DNA of 64,000 nucleotides from Sthenelais limicola (lineage: Eukaryota > Annelida > Polychaeta > Phyllodocida > Sigalionidae), in the NCBI GenBank assembly GCA_942159475.1, contig OW804095.1, forward strand, positions 89,727,740-89,791,739, written 5' to 3'. Numbering within the stretch: position 1 is the stretch's first letter; every line of letters starts with the position of its first letter. A model generated the notes under the pieces. The model did no database searches. It was not told where the DNA came from and worked only from the letters and a program-made list of their open reading frames with translations. Position numbers and translations under genes: made by a program. Of the stretch, positions 1 through 13,152 are shown in pieces.

Positions 1-660
1 TGTTAAATAATATTATATGGAGATTGACCAAAAAACAATAACAACAATGATACAAGTAAAGTCTCACAAATAAAACCAGTTTTGTCACAGAAGTACAAGC
101 GCCTGTAGAGTCAAAGTACATTTGGAATGTTTAATATATACATAAATAAATAGGACCCACCCTTTTGGAATATTTGTATCAGACACAGCGCTGGGGGGTG
201 GATTTTACTTTTATAAATTTTTAAGATTATTTAAATACCTTACTACCTATGTTTATCTCATGTTAACACTGTCTAATGTGCGAGGCTCTTAATACTGTTC
301 TTATTCATAATGATTTGCTTTGATATATATATGGTCAATTCTCACGAAATGGGGGCAATGGGTGATTTCAGAAGTCATTTTCTCAAACTTCTCAGAATTA
401 GGAAATATTTGTGCATTGATAAATAGGGTATTTGGGGAATGTAACCTGAACATCGCTACTGGATTGGATGAATATTTCTCTCCCAGCATCAATTTGAATT
501 TTAAACTTATTTTTTCCTAAACTAAAACTAAAACTGTGGGGAATTACTGACAAATAAGAATTTACTTTTATCATTATACTCTTCCCAACATATTGAATGA
601 AATATTTTGAGAGTTTTAGGAGGAGCTGTAATGTGTAGAGGCTTGAAAAACTTAAAACAA
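1..660. other. AT-rich non-coding flank
   Basis: No credible gene. The short open frames here have no recognisable domain. At about 328-352 there is a diverged copy of the terminal motif (core GGTCAATTCTCACGAAAT) found as perfect inverted repeats at 6,852 and 61,842, so another fragment of that repeat family lies here. Confidence 0.5.
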
Positions 661-663
661 AAT

Positions 664-760
664 GCCCCGATGTAGGCACCCCACTCCGACGTAGGCACCC
701 CACCCCCAACGTAGGCACCTTACCCCGACGTAGGCACCCCACCCCCGACGTAGGCACCAA
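664..760. repeat. GC-rich minisatellite, ~20-bp unit, about 5 copies
   Basis: About five tandem units of the form GACGTAGGCACCCCACCCCC with small variations, in otherwise AT-rich DNA. Open frames across it are artefacts of the repeat. Confidence 0.85.
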
Positions 761-1784
761 TCCAAATCATTCACAAAAACAGCTGCAAAACATTTAGGTA
801 TTTGTCTACACATATTGTTATCATCACACTGAGAATCACATGTATCGTATCAGGAATAAATAAAATATATAGAGTATATAGAGAATATATAGAGTTATCT
901 TAGCCATTTTTTAAAGCCAAAAAGTGGCAATAAAAATAATATCTCCTATATTTTTCCCAGAATTTAACAAAAAACGCTGAGTAAATGGCCGGATACCTTT
1001 AATGAAGTAGAAATTTTGATATAAATTCATCATTTTGAGTGCGTACGTCCTCATTTTATTTGTTTCAGATTTTGAAAACGTCAATTTTCAGCTATATTTT
1101 ATCATTTTATGTACAAAATACACATTTTCAGATTAATAAACCATATATGGTAGGAATGACCCCACCCCCATATTAACCTTTCAGAAACTCATCGTTTTTA
1201 GCGTTTTCAGACATAAGAGGGGCCGTCCCAGCCAACTAGGAAAGGTCATTTTTGCATAGAAATAGTGGGCCATAAACATATTGAGTCATGTTGTGTGAGA
1301 AATAGCATAGACCAATATTATAGCATTTAATGTTTAAAACTCTAAGATTATACACAAAGAACATGTATGGAAATATTATATTAAAACCTATATTCGGTAT
1401 ATCTAATTAAAGAAATATTAAGTTAAATGGGTATGCTACAATGTGGTAACATACTGTACGATTGGGAGACTTTTAAAAGTCTAACTAATCACCAAAAAAT
1501 ACCAATGAATAGTTAAAAATCAATAGAAATGATAAAAAATGAATGTACAAATCAACGCCAAACTATTCACCAAAATCAGGGACCCGCAAACCATGTACAA
1601 ATACAAATATTCACTACAAATATGAATAATTCTATATAAATCAATTTAAACGATAAAAATAAATGTACAAATATACTCTAAACTTGACAGTAATGAACAG
1701 GAATGAACAGAAGGTTCATCCACATCACAAGCACCACTAATATGGCAATTTAAACAGAATAAATAAATAATTTAGGGGTCCCAA
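761..1784. other. Non-coding, no feature seen
   Basis: AT-rich sequence with stops in all frames; nothing recognised. Confidence 0.5.
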
Positions 1785-2000
1785 CAAAAATTTAGGGGTC
1801 CCGACAATCGTGACCCCTCCCACGATTACTAAAATTTTAGTAATCGTCAGGAGGGGTCACCGATTGTCGGGAGCAGGTGACCGATTGTCGGTGTCCAGGT
1901 GACCGATTGTCGGTGACCCGGTATCCACTTGCACAATTGTCGGTCACATGAGGTGACCGATTGTCGGTCACCCCAAAGTGACCGACAATCGTGTAAGTGG
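1785..2000. repeat. Cluster of palindromes around CCGATTGTCGG
   Basis: Positions 1,801-1,871 form a near-perfect inverted repeat with arms of about 34 nt, centred on the palindrome ACTAAAATTTTAGT. It is followed by several direct and inverted copies of CCGATTGTCGG separated by GGTGACC-like spacers up to about 1,995. This is dyad-rich structure with no coding potential, such as a foldback/MITE end or a cluster of protein-binding sites. Confidence 0.75.
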
Positions 2001-4909
2001 ATAAGGGCCTATAGCAAACCCTACAAATCCTAATATCTCGCGGTTATACTCTGGACATGGCCTAATCTGCTGCCTCATACCAATAACCCTTGGCTGAGAA
2101 GGATCTACATCTTGCAGAGGCGTCGCTAGCAATTTCAAAGTGGGGGGGACATATTTTGGTATCTTGGACCTTTTTCCCTTATTCATGCAGTGTACAACAA
2201 CATGTATCAGTTTTCAATCCAGACTGCCACTTTATACTATCTTACATCAATATGTGCACAACATACATCAGGGAAAGACTCAGGGACTTTTATTGTTTTA
2301 AAATATTACCAAAATGGGGAAAGCATGAATTATAGGAAATCAATTCAGTTATCACATTCTGATGCCCTTTTGAAACAATATTTTTCATAAAATGGATTGA
2401 GCTATATCTAAACCACCTTTGTACAAAGAGAAGCTTTTAAATATCTGTCTGAGAATTAGTTCAAAGATGCCATTATCTAATGTAAAAAAACTTACAATAG
2501 TGTCAGTTCATTTTCTTTGATTAATTATTTTAAAAACATTGAAGTATATTGTTACAAATCCCCACTAACTAGCATCAAAAAGAGAGTACAACAATCATTA
2601 AATAATCATCATAGAAATATAAGAACTTTTTAAAACATATCTAACCTATGATATAAGAAATGTCATTAATGCAAGGTTGAAAACAGGGTCTCGCAATTGT
2701 TTCAGCTTTTTCAAGTGAACTATTTTCCAATTTGTGGGGTTTGGGTTATGGTCAAAACAAAATAAACAAGAATCATATTATCTCTCTTAAATCGTATTCC
2801 ATCGGCTCTGTTAATTCAGGAAAACTTTATTCCAACAAAATCTAATCTGATGTTGGGTCCTTCCCGGGCCATTGAAATGACCACCCATAAATTCTCATGT
2901 ATAATAACACTCTTTCAATTGGATGAAATGTAAACTATTGAGTTTTAATAACATTTCAATTATTATTGACCAAACTGTGATGAGAAAAATTGGTCATTTA
3001 TTGTTTATTTTTTTAAGGAATTTAGTCAATTCCATTATTACATCTATTACAAATAACCTCACACAGTTCATATGCATAAAATCCGTACACCCTTCCTGAT
3101 CTTTATGATGGACGGTGGAAGTTTTTATTCTGGGTATTAAAGGCATATACACCTGTTCAGTAGAAAAAAATATGAATTATAACATTTTGTTTAAATTTTT
3201 CCTCATGAAAGAACATGTTTAAGTGAATCCAAAAAGCAAATAAAAACAATATGTCACCAGGTTAGTTTTCATTTCAGGGAGCTCTGATTTTCGTTCACAA
3301 TAGGATTTTATGGGGAAAGGGCAATTTTGTCCATTTCTCCAGTATAAAAATAAATGGAATTTAACTTTTTATCAATACTCTCTATACACATAGCTCAAAT
3401 ATTGCTTTACCCTTACAAGTAAAAAAGCTTTTTTTTTAAAAAACAAACCCTCGGCTGAATTTTCACTCTGATGAAAACAGGAGTATTGACGATTTTCAAA
3501 GCTAAAAAATATTTTTCAAAATGCATTAATACCCTGTTCTTTCATGTATGATGGCAAACTAATAGCTATGAGGGCTATGTTTAGAACAATTTTCAACAGA
3601 AATATGGGATTCATCCGTCTGAAATCTTGAAAAAAGGGAGAAAAGATCCATTTTCCCCACAAACTTCAATATTAAACATTACTAATTTAAATGAATAATT
3701 TCCATTAAAACTTTCACCCAAATTTGCTGAAACTCATGATTCTTGCCAGGCATATCAAAATTAGTTATACGAATCCTTTTTTTTCTGTGTTTGCCAATGC
3801 TAACCATGGAAACAACTAAGGCTATATACCCTAGGCTAATTTCTTTCAGAAAAATAATGAGTTTTTCAGAAATCTCTTGATATAGGCAAGTGTGTTGGCT
3901 GAAAACGCTTGAAATTGCACAAATAACCTTCACCAATCATCTCAAACAACCTAAATTTCAGACGAAAATAAAATTCAAAATACAGTTCAACCTAACCAAA
4001 CAGATAATATCAATCAATGCAATGCCAACAAAATATACTCCAAGTATTGACCAAATTGTAGCCTTATTTAGCAGAATTGACTAAATTTGTAGAGCCCCTG
4101 ATTGTGCATTTTCTGAAAATCTGACCCTGGTATCAGAAGATAGGTCTCAACAAGGAGAATTTAGAAATATTATTTATTGTCAAATTGGGGTAGTTTTGTT
4201 ACCATGGCAACCATGAATAGAAATGTTTTGTAATTCATGTGTTTTCGTTTGGTTGCTATGGTGACAGCCTCATATAATGTAGTAAAAACTATCTTAATTT
4301 AATAGGGGAGTCATTTAGACTGACTTGAGCAAAATAAAAAATAAAAAGATTCCTATTATGTAAGAACATTTTCAAATTGATTACAGGGGTATCTATTCTC
4401 ATACCTTCTCTATAATGGTATTCTGGTAACCCCTATAGGGGTAGGTATTTTGCATGATGTTTCCAAGGTAACTGTTGGGAATCTCCTGATGTATTTGGTA
4501 TCAAAATGTTCCTAGTGACATGACCAATCTATATCAAATATTACTTAAATCATATAATAAAGAATCTTTTATGAAACCAAAATTAAACCAATTATTTTAA
4601 TAAAACATGCATTGCCAGAGTAACTAGTAACTGACTTTTAGTTCATAACCATTACAAATTTGGGATCTCCATGGGATTTGCTTTAAGGTGGTGTATATAT
4701 CTGATGGTGAAAAAAAGTGATAAATAGTAGTTTTTACTCAGATATATGCATATTAATTGTAGGAAATGTACCCCCAAATTCCACTGGGGAGACCGGGGTT
4801 GAAATGGTTAAACTTTGTATTTGTAATGTGGTTTTCTGATGCAAATGAAGCGTAGGCCTACATCATTTAGATTAAAACAAAATCCTACAGCCTTGGACCT
4901 ATTGTTCTT
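2001..4909. other. Long non-coding AT-rich stretch
   Basis: No open frame longer than about 84 codons and none with a recognisable domain or matching splice sites. No RNA gene was seen. Confidence 0.5.
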
Positions 4910-5035
4910 TGTGCTAGATATTAAAAGGCTAAAGAATGAAGGTTATTAAGAGGGCCTTGGACCTGATTTCAGGAGGAATTTCGAGAGGAATTTTTTTAGA
5001 GCCTCAAGCTTGGACCTTTTTAAGCTGCCACCAAA

Positions 5036-5066
<31 letters not shown>

Positions 5067-5218
5067 ACATGTCCCCCACGTCCCACCCTTGTGCTAGATA
5101 TTAAAAGGCTAAAGAATGAAGGTTATTAAGAGGGCCTTGGACCTGATTTCAGGAGGAATTTCGAGAGGAATTTTTTTAGAGCCTCAAGCTTGGACCTTTT
5201 TAAGCTGCCACCAAAAGT

Positions 5219-5249
<31 letters not shown>

Positions 5250-5275
5250 GACATGTCCCCCACGTCCCACCCCCC
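4910..5275. repeat. Recent tandem duplication of ~181 bp ending in (GT)n(G)n
   Basis: A block starting TGTGCTAGATATTAAAAGG is repeated almost identically about 181 bp later. Each copy ends in a GT tract followed by a run of about 18-20 G and then ACATGTCCCCCACGTCCCACC. The near identity suggests a recent duplication or an assembly effect around the G run. Confidence 0.9.
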
Positions 5276-6645
5276 GGCAGCGCTACCACAAATGAGATCA
5301 GAATCTCATCGAACTAAAAAATAAATAGTAGTTTTACTTAATTATCCAGGCTCTTTTGGCAACGTGTTGACGTTGCTAATTTAACTTGGTAACCCTTATT
5401 GTTGCGTCAGAGTTATGGCTGTTGCCTCTCTTGACAAATGCTTGGAAACTGTTGTTTCCAATTGATTCGCGGTAAATTCGGAATTTCGCATGTAAACAAT
5501 TGATGACATATTGTGATATGAATAAAAATTATATCAACAGTCACCGGACTACATCTTACTTTTTAAACTTCCACGAGCCATTCTGCCGAACCCTGATGTT
5601 ATTGGGTTCACCCGAGAGAAAGGTTTTTGTCCAATGTCGATGGACGATGCGTTTCTAATGAATATAAGTGAACCCGTTTTCTGTTTCGACTCTTAGTTTC
5701 ATTGATTACAACAACATAATTACAAAGCTGCGGGTAAGACGCATTTCGATTATACAACAATATCCAATGAGAAGATTTTTACATTCGCTCTAATGGAGCA
5801 GCAGACTCATATTATTCGTTATACTTTATTGATGTAGAAAGCCCAGTGTGGATATCTATTCAAATGGTTCATTTGAGTGGTGTATCTGGCCACCCATGTG
5901 TACGACATAAACGTAACCCAGGGAAATGGTAAATGAAATGATCAAACCCCCTCTACATCGTAGACGGCAAGGTCTGTTGATTGCCTTGGGCCTTTAGTTG
6001 CCTATAATTGATGGCTAAACAGGGATACCAGTCCCAAGTACCCTTACACAGTACGTTTATCCTCAAGCCTGCGCTGATTATTTTTATTATGGGTTACGTC
6101 TGCCCTAGGAGGGAGGCAAAGGCATGTTTGTCAAACACATTAACCTTTCATGTTTACTCGCCCTCACACTTTACAGCGGCTGATATATTTTGATGGATCG
6201 AGCGAAGCTAGCGTTTTTGGCATGGCAGAAATCAATGAGGTGGTGAATTCTGGGTTTGGGAAGTGGAAAACAAATATAAGATTAACGAGGGAAATAATCC
6301 CCAAACCAGAAGACCATTGCCCCCTTTTCTCCACAGCAACTCGGCTGGACGTTGGATATAAGAGCAGGAATATTCTATTTCGACAAGCTCTGACTCCAAT
6401 AACTTTCAAAGACGGTGGGGGTATAGGGAAACGATGACTCAGCTGAATCATTACTCCTTCTTGAAAATTGGAATTGATATTTGTTTTGGAATTCATTTTA
6501 ATTACGTTTGTCAAAGTTTGTAGGTTCGACTGATGTAGGCAGAACGAAGATCGATTGTTTAGATCACACAAAGTGCAGCTATACTATTTTTAAACAGAGA
6601 ATGCTAAAATGTTTTAAAACTATGCCCAAGCTACTATTTCGACTA
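5276..6645. other. Non-coding or unassigned stretch
   Basis: The only frame of note is open at 6,150-6,437 (+, 95 codons). It has no recognised domain and an equally long shadow on the other strand, so I do not call it a gene. The rest is unremarkable AT-rich DNA. Confidence 0.4.
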
Positions 6646-6651
6646 CATATA

Positions 6652-6724
6652 TATAAATTAGTTTACGTTTGCAAGAATAATAACAATAAACAAGTAACTC
6701 AAGGGATGGGACTTTGAGGCCGCC
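6652..6724. repeat. Direct repeat matching 61,869-61,953 (possible Ngaro 3' repeat)
   Basis: About 61 nt, beginning TATAAATTAGTTTACG and ending GGGATGGGACT, is essentially identical and in the same orientation at 61,869-61,929. Both copies continue into TTGAGGCCGCC, but the right-hand copy has 14 extra nt (61,930-61,943) before it. The right-hand copy lies directly downstream of the minus-strand tyrosine-recombinase frame. The pair therefore fits the split direct repeats at the 3' end of a Ngaro/DIRS element, pushed apart by insertion of everything between. Confidence 0.6.
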
Positions 6725-7734
6725 TTTATTAAGATTTTTTTCCACCAAATACACGACCGATTCAGATTATGGTCGCCTGCAGAGTGAAGGGGAAAGCGTG
6801 GGGTTGCCACCTAGCAACCAACCAAACCAATTCAGGTCTCACTACAGCATTTATATGGTCGATTCTCACGAAATAGGTACACAAGTGTATTTTTGCAACA
6901 TGTTCTAATAATCCTGAAGTTGTGCATGTGTCAAGGTAACACACTGGACAATCCAAATCTGACATTTCAGCCACTAACTATGAATACTCAGATGTGCAGA
7001 GAAGTTTGAAATTATATAATGAGGGTCTGCATGATGATACAAAACACATCAGAATATTTATCTTTTTTTCCACTGTAAAGTTCTTTGATATGTAAATCCA
7101 CATCTTTCTATGAGGAAGACCAACTTAGGTAATCTGACTAATATGAAAAAGCTGATCCATGGCATTAATTTCTTATATTTTCCACCCATGAATAGAAATG
7201 AATATACATCATATTACAAAGGAAAATGGCATCATCTTCTGTCACTTTGTATGTGTTCTCTAGAACAGCTATAGAGAATGTTGTTATCCCTTGATTGTGA
7301 AGCCTATATAGTATTTCATTCAAAATCACAAGTCACATGTCCCCCATGCAAACACTTCTTGAGTTATGACCCTTCAAAAATGTGTTTTGTATCATCACTA
7401 ATAAATCACACTTGGCCAATAAAGCCAAGAATTATTTTTTCCTTCATGTACATATTTGGACAAACTTGGAATATCAATTCCTCTTAATTCTTCAATCCCA
7501 ATGGTTCCCTCACACAATAACCATCATTTTGATGCTAAACAACCATTTTCTTAGAATTCATCATTATGTTGACTTTCATTTATTTAACTATAATGTAAAT
7601 CTAATGAAAAAAAATCTAAACTGGTTTAACAATTGTTTTTTCCCATTCAATTAGAATGCTATGCTATAGATAAATGTAATTCATTCAATCAAATGCAAAT
7701 TAATAACTTCCTTTGTCCAGTGGATCAAACCAAC

Positions 7735-8510
7735 TATTGTTTTGTATCATCACTGTGTTTTGTATCATCACTCTATAGGCCATTTGGGCACAGCCTGACC
7801 CCTCTGAGTTGGCCATACATGGTCTGATTCTTTTGTTCTTTACCTATGTCCAGCTCTAGTGGTCCTTGCCCCCTCCAGAAGGCTCTGCGTCCACTAAGTC
7901 TGTCAATTGTGCCTATGCCCATTGGACCCCAGGCTTTTTCATGCAATGCAACTTGAGATTAATTGCAGGAGGTTCAAAACAAGTGGGTGGTAATTACCCA
8001 TTTTATGATTTTTGTCACCCCAATACACCCCTGAGAAAGAAATAACATCAAAATAACAAAGGCCCACATTCTCTAGGGGTGTGGTGATTGAAATATCTAA
8101 GAGTTTTGTATCATCACTGTGTTTTGTATCATCACTGTATAGGCCATTTGGGCACAGCTTGGTTCCTCTAAGTTGGCCATACATGGTCTAATTCTTGTGT
8201 TCTTAACATATTTCCAGCTCTAGTTGTCCTTGCTCCCTCCAGAAGGCTCTGTATTCTCTAAGTCTGTCATTTGTGCTTATGCCCAATGGACCCCAGCTAT
8301 ATTGTTTTCATGAAAATCAAGTTGAGATTAATTACAGGTGATTCAAAAAGTGGGTGGTACGTTTCCACTTGACCTTTTCCACCACTCTATGCCCCTATGA
8401 CAAATCTAACATCAAAAGAAGGAAGTCCTACACTTCCCTGGGGTGGGGAGATTAAAATATCTGTGAGTTTTGTATCATCACTGTGTTTTGTATCATCACT
8501 GTGTTTGCAT
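7735..8510. repeat. ~364-bp tandem repeat, 2+ copies
   Basis: Units start at about 7,739, 8,104 and 8,467. Each begins with a doubled TTTTGTATCATCACTGTG and runs through GGCCATTTGGGCACAGC. The copies are clearly diverged from one another, so the duplication is older than those at 5 kb or 14 kb. Confidence 0.85.
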
Positions 8511-9904
8511 CATTACTGAATTTCTTGATAATAAATGAGACACCTGATGACATACTTCACATTTTAGCTGTCAGAGGACTTTTATCTTCCCCTTTATTGA
8601 ACATTTTCCTTTCCTTTTTCATCAATATATGAAAAAGAAAAAACAATGATCTAGCAAAATTCTTTCACTATTAAAACAATTTATACACTAAATATCAGAA
8701 ATTTTATTTCAACCTTGCTCTTTCTTCCTTTCCTTTTGGAGGGTAAGTGATATAAAGTGAGACAGTAGATGGCATCCTCATCTTATCCCTCCTTAACCTA
8801 TTTCCATATACTGAGTTTTTGCGAGGTGAGTTTGGGATATTTTCTAAATCTAAAATTGGTTCCTCAACTAGCACCCAGAGCAATGGGGCAAACCATAACA
8901 GTACTACCATCTATTGGGGTTAACCTTGATGGGGTTACTGGCATCAAATACACATTAAAAAAACTGGCTGAAAAATACAAATTTTGTATTCTTATTGTCG
9001 AACAGTGTATCCTAATGAAAGGATTTACCAGTTATTTCATATATATTTCGGTATTTTATTCAGAAAGGATGTATCAACAAATACACAATTCCATATGAAT
9101 ACATCACTGAACCGATGTATTCGTATGGAATGCTGTATTCGTATGGAATGCTGTATTTGTTGGAAACACTTATGGGGTTTTATATAAAGGTGGTTATACT
9201 TTGAACATATATTTGCAAGAAAAGGTATTAAAACTTCACATCTATATATCTGGAGCATTAATAAATTGGTTTATAAAGAAAAAAAAACGATTCATACATT
9301 ATACATGTATTCGTATGGAATCTTTGACCAGGCTCCAATGATTTGGAGGCTTGTATCTGGAAAAATAATTGACCCAGGTTGTGGCAAAATGAAAGTCATA
9401 TTGGCCGATATAAGTCCTTTCTTCCTTATAAATATTAAAACAATCAAAGTATATTTTTTTTTACCAAAGAATCACAGAATCGGACTAAAATTTCTGGAAT
9501 TGACCATATATATTATTGTATATTTACAGGCTGTATCTGTAAAGATGTATAGTTTTGTTGCATGATTTATATTTTTTTCTTAATTAAAAATTTTTTTTTT
9601 TCACTTTTACTTAATATAACTTGGAATATAGGTTTCTGACATCATTCATTATTTGACATTTTATGATTATCAAGGTCCTCTAGTTTCCAAAAATGTATAG
9701 TTTTACTGATTGCCAAAACATTCCACTAAAATTACATAGTGAACTTTACTACTTCATGTTTGTCACATTCTTGTCACCTCCTTGCTCCTAATGCATTTCT
9801 GGCACACATGTCTGTTATGTATATTCTATGTGACTATCAGGGTTGACCCATGTGATGATATTACATACTTAGAGTGACACAGAGTTAGTGATTAAAGAGA
9901 TAAG
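8511..9904. other. Non-coding interior of the TIR-bounded unit
   Basis: No recognisable gene. A short motif TGTATTCGTATGGAATGC is repeated at about 9,116-9,160 and again near 9,307. Small open frames at 8,769-9,098 and 9,266-9,565 have no domain and no supporting splice pattern. Confidence 0.45.
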
Positions 9905-9982
9905 AGTGATGATACAAAACACATAGTGATGATACAAAACACATAGTGATGATACAAAACACAGAGTGATGATACAAAATCA
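9905..9982. repeat. 21-bp tandem array of AGTGATGATACAAAACACAT
   Basis: Four consecutive units of GTGATGATACAAAACACA, the reverse complement of the TTTTGTATCATCAC motif that recurs at 7.38, 7.74, 8.1, 8.47, 10.30, 61.45 and 61.64 kb. A likely subterminal binding-site cluster; the function is inferred. Confidence 0.85.
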
Positions 9983-11030
9983 CATGAAAACAGCAAAGTT
10001 TACCAACTTTCAGACTTGAAATTGAATATGGGGTATAACACAAGCAACATCAAAGGAAATCTATGATATTGAAGACTAAAGTTTCCAAGAAATCAAAAAG
10101 TTAAACATAAAAATAAAAGACTTGGATTTTGTATCATTGGATTTTGTAGAGAAGATGATAAAAAAGAGCAATTCTCAGATTTAAGGCAGGAAAAAGAGTC
10201 TGTTGGCTCAGGAGGTGGATAGTATTGATGTTTAGGTTCCAAACAGTGATACAGGAGGGCTCTCCTGCTTTCATTTTGGCCCAAACATAAATGCGTTTTG
10301 TATCATCATGGACTTACTACTCTCAGACCTGTCTTTCTTTAAAACATTAGACCAATGTAAGGCTGGGGTTTTACTTAAAAGGGGTCTTGGAGCAGTACTT
10401 TACCCACTTCGTTAGACCTTCTTTCATTCTTCTCCTGGTCTATATGGGCGACAACAACAACACCAGCACACCACTCGCGGACGATCCGCGCATCAAACTG
10501 CACCTTTCATTAAAATCATTTCTCCTTACTGCCACGCTACAATGGCGCCACTTCCCGCCACAAACCCATTTCGATTTACGCCTACTATATTACCCTATAT
10601 ATTCATTATATCTCATTTGAACCTACTATTCGCCCAAACCAATAACTTATTTCTCTTTATAATTACTTACCATCTTAATAAATTTAGCCAATCATCCTCA
10701 AACCGAATTTAATTATATTTACCCCTATACTACCCCTACATCCATTTGAACCTAACCTTACGCCTTACCATAAATATTGCCTTTAATTTAATGCCTTATT
10801 CTGCAAATATAAATTATAATTTTGTCACCTTTGAATTTATTATTATCTTTATTCCGCCCAACCCATATTTGCACTTAAAATCGCATATCATGCCTACAAT
10901 CGAAATATATTACTCTATTACATATATTCCTTAATAGGCTTACTTTGTAAACTATATCATATTACTACATTATTTAATACATAATTCATCAATATTCAAA
11001 TATTTCTTCCCCAAAATTAATAATTATTTT

Positions 11031-11195
11031 TCACTCACAATCCCCTACGATGCTACGATGACTACTATACCACGCCACTTTCTTTCTCTCCCTCGTCCTT
11101 GACCTTGTTCCACATTCCTCTTGTCCACGTGCACGCGCCAATCGCAACAAAGCTCGCTCCGCCACCGCGCCGACTACACCTTGCTTCTTCGACAT
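11031..11195 (-). CDS. Possible small basic protein, 54 aa
   Basis: A single open frame beginning MSKKQGVVGAV and ending SIVGDCE. It is rich in Arg and Ala (RLARAR, RTRERKK) and more GC-rich than its surroundings, which is unusual for a chance frame here. The frame can be extended upstream to about 11,294. It lies in the left arm and points outward like the 114-aa gene at 16.6-13.1 kb, which is also basic. No domain is recognised and no splice partners were found. It may be an exon of a longer gene or a chance frame. Confidence 0.3.
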   Translation of the reverse strand: MSKKQGVVGAVAERALLRLARARGQEECGTRSRTRERKKVAWYSSHRSIVGDCE

Positions 11196-11499
11196 GCTAC
11201 TTGTCCATCTCCCATTACTACCAATCAACGATACATGCAATGATTGGAATTGTGAACTGGATAGCTTTCTACCTAATCTCAGAAGTCGCATCATTTGTAC
11301 AAATACGGCCTAACATCTTACGCACACTCTCCATTATATTACCTTCATTCGGCCACTGTAAGTACCAACCGCCTCCCTCTCTCTCCATAACCGTCACCTT
11401 CCTACTTATATTTACTATGTCTATCGCCTACTTTATCAACGAATCTTTATTTCTCTAATTTATTCTACCATTTTATGCACCAAACGAACCAATTTACCT

Positions 11500-12310
11500 T
11501 TACCTTAGTTTATATATAGCCTTCGTTACTCTACAATATTTACCATTCTATCCCTTGACCTACTTCTAATCCTCTAACTACGTGTCGACATAAAATGGCG
11601 TCCCTGTTATTCGCACTACCCTACTTATTTACTAACGTTCCTATTTATCTTTACTATTTCCTTTTCCTTTATAAACAAATGCGATAACCTTACATAAGCC
11701 TATTTACTTGTACATTAGTTCATATCTACTCCTTTATTATTGTGCAATCTTTACAACTACCTTCATTCTATCCCTTCACCTACTTCAAATCGTCTAACTC
11801 CCTGTCGACATAAAATGGCGGACCAAATGGCGTCCCTCTTATTCGCACTACCTTACTTATTTACTAACCTTCCTATTTATCTTGACTATTTCCTTTTCCT
11901 TTATAAACAAATGCGATAACCTTACATACGCCTATTTACTTGTACATTATTTCATATCTACTCCTTTATCATTGTGCAATCTTTACAACTACCTTCATTC
12001 TATCCCTTGACCTACTTCAAATCGTCTAAGTCCCTGTCGACATAAAATGGCGGACCAAATGGCGTCCCTCTTATTCGCACTAGCTTACTTATTTACTAAC
12101 CTTCCTATTTATCTTTACTATTTAGCGTGCCTACTTTATAAACCAATGCGATAACATAACCCTATTTACTTGTACATTACTTCATATCTACTTCTTTCTT
12201 ATTCTGCAATATTTACAACTACCTTCATTCTATCCCTTGACCTACTTCTAATCCTCTAGCTACCTGTGGACGACATAAAATGTCGTGCCCCTTATTCTTA
12301 CATCTACTAT
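11500..12310. repeat. ~220-232-bp tandem repeat, about 3.5 copies
   Basis: The phrase TATCCCTTGACCTACTTC recurs at 11,549, 11,769, 12,001 and 12,231 (periods 220, 232, 230). Each unit contains GTCGACATAAAATGGCG and a T/C-rich stretch. No coding potential is conserved between copies. Confidence 0.9.
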
Positions 12311-12647
12311 TTATTTACTACTCTCCTTAATTTTGTATTACTTTAATTAACAATATACCTATTCCCTCACTATATCTCTCGCGACCTTTACATATTTATT
12401 AATCATTCCCTCTACCCTTTCACATATTTTGAGTCCGGACACTTTGGAATTATCTCAACCACGCCAATACGCACATGTTCAATCCATTTTAATATCTCAC
12501 TACTCCCAATCATCTATACATCCATTTAGCACACTTCTTAAATTTATATTACTCCCAATCATTTATACATGCAATTATTTGACTTATCAAATTGATACTT
12601 TTCTACACATATTAATATTAAATTTATTATTTTATTATTTATCACAG

Positions 12648-12810
12648 GGACTGGCTGCCCACCTATATCCGCGCGCACGAGTCACCCATTTGCACGGCGC
12701 ATTCGACTTATGATCCCGTTACGCCCACCCCTTTTGACCTATGGGGCCACCTCTGCACTTAAACGGCCAGACCATTACACGCCTTTGGGACTTATAACCC
12801 CCCTTCAAAG
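12648..12810 (+). other. Exon-like block between good splice signals
   Basis: The block is preceded by TTTATCACAG and followed by GTTAGT, and one frame is open across all 163 nt (contains RTSHPFARRIRLMIPLRPP). It is clearly more GC-rich than the adjacent DNA. No neighbouring exon could be connected and no domain is recognised, so it may be an orphan exon or a chance arrangement. Confidence 0.25.
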
Positions 12811-13115
12811 GTTAGTCATATATGTTTTTATTGAAATAGTTATTTTATTAGTCATTGTTTACTCTCGACACTTTACTCTTACCTTTACTCACATATGAGA
12901 ACAAATTTACGCTTATTTGTAATCTTCTTTTTGCTATCGTTTAGTATTTTTCTGGGCCTATAAATCCCTTACCCTATAAATCCAACGCGAGCCGGCCTTT
13001 GTCCCTATCAATCCATACCTTGGCCCATACATCCCGGTGCATATACATCTTTTTTTCAAATAAAACAACACGGGGCTTCTCTAATGAATAAACAATCCTC
13101 TTGACACATTTTGGT

Positions 13116-13131
13116 AGCCCTGAAAAGGGCT
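13116..13131 (-). promoter_or_regulatory. Histone-type mRNA 3' stem-loop
   Basis: On the minus strand the RNA reads AAA, then AGCCCU-UUUC-AGGGCU, then ACCA. That is a 6-bp stem and 4-nt loop with the flanking AAA and ACCA typical of replication-dependent histone mRNAs, whose stem normally starts GG rather than AG. About 16 nt further on is GUCAAGAGGAUU, resembling the purine-rich histone downstream element bound by U7 snRNA. It lies 21 nt after the stop codon of the 114-aa basic protein. In known histone genes this structure replaces polyadenylation and limits expression to S phase. Confidence 0.75.
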
Positions 13132-13152
13132 TTTTTTTTGTGGGTGGTACGT

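Noticed and set aside
6150..6571. Overlapping 95- and 135-codon frames on opposite strands
   Set aside because: Both strands are equally open, neither shows a domain or a complete splice pattern.
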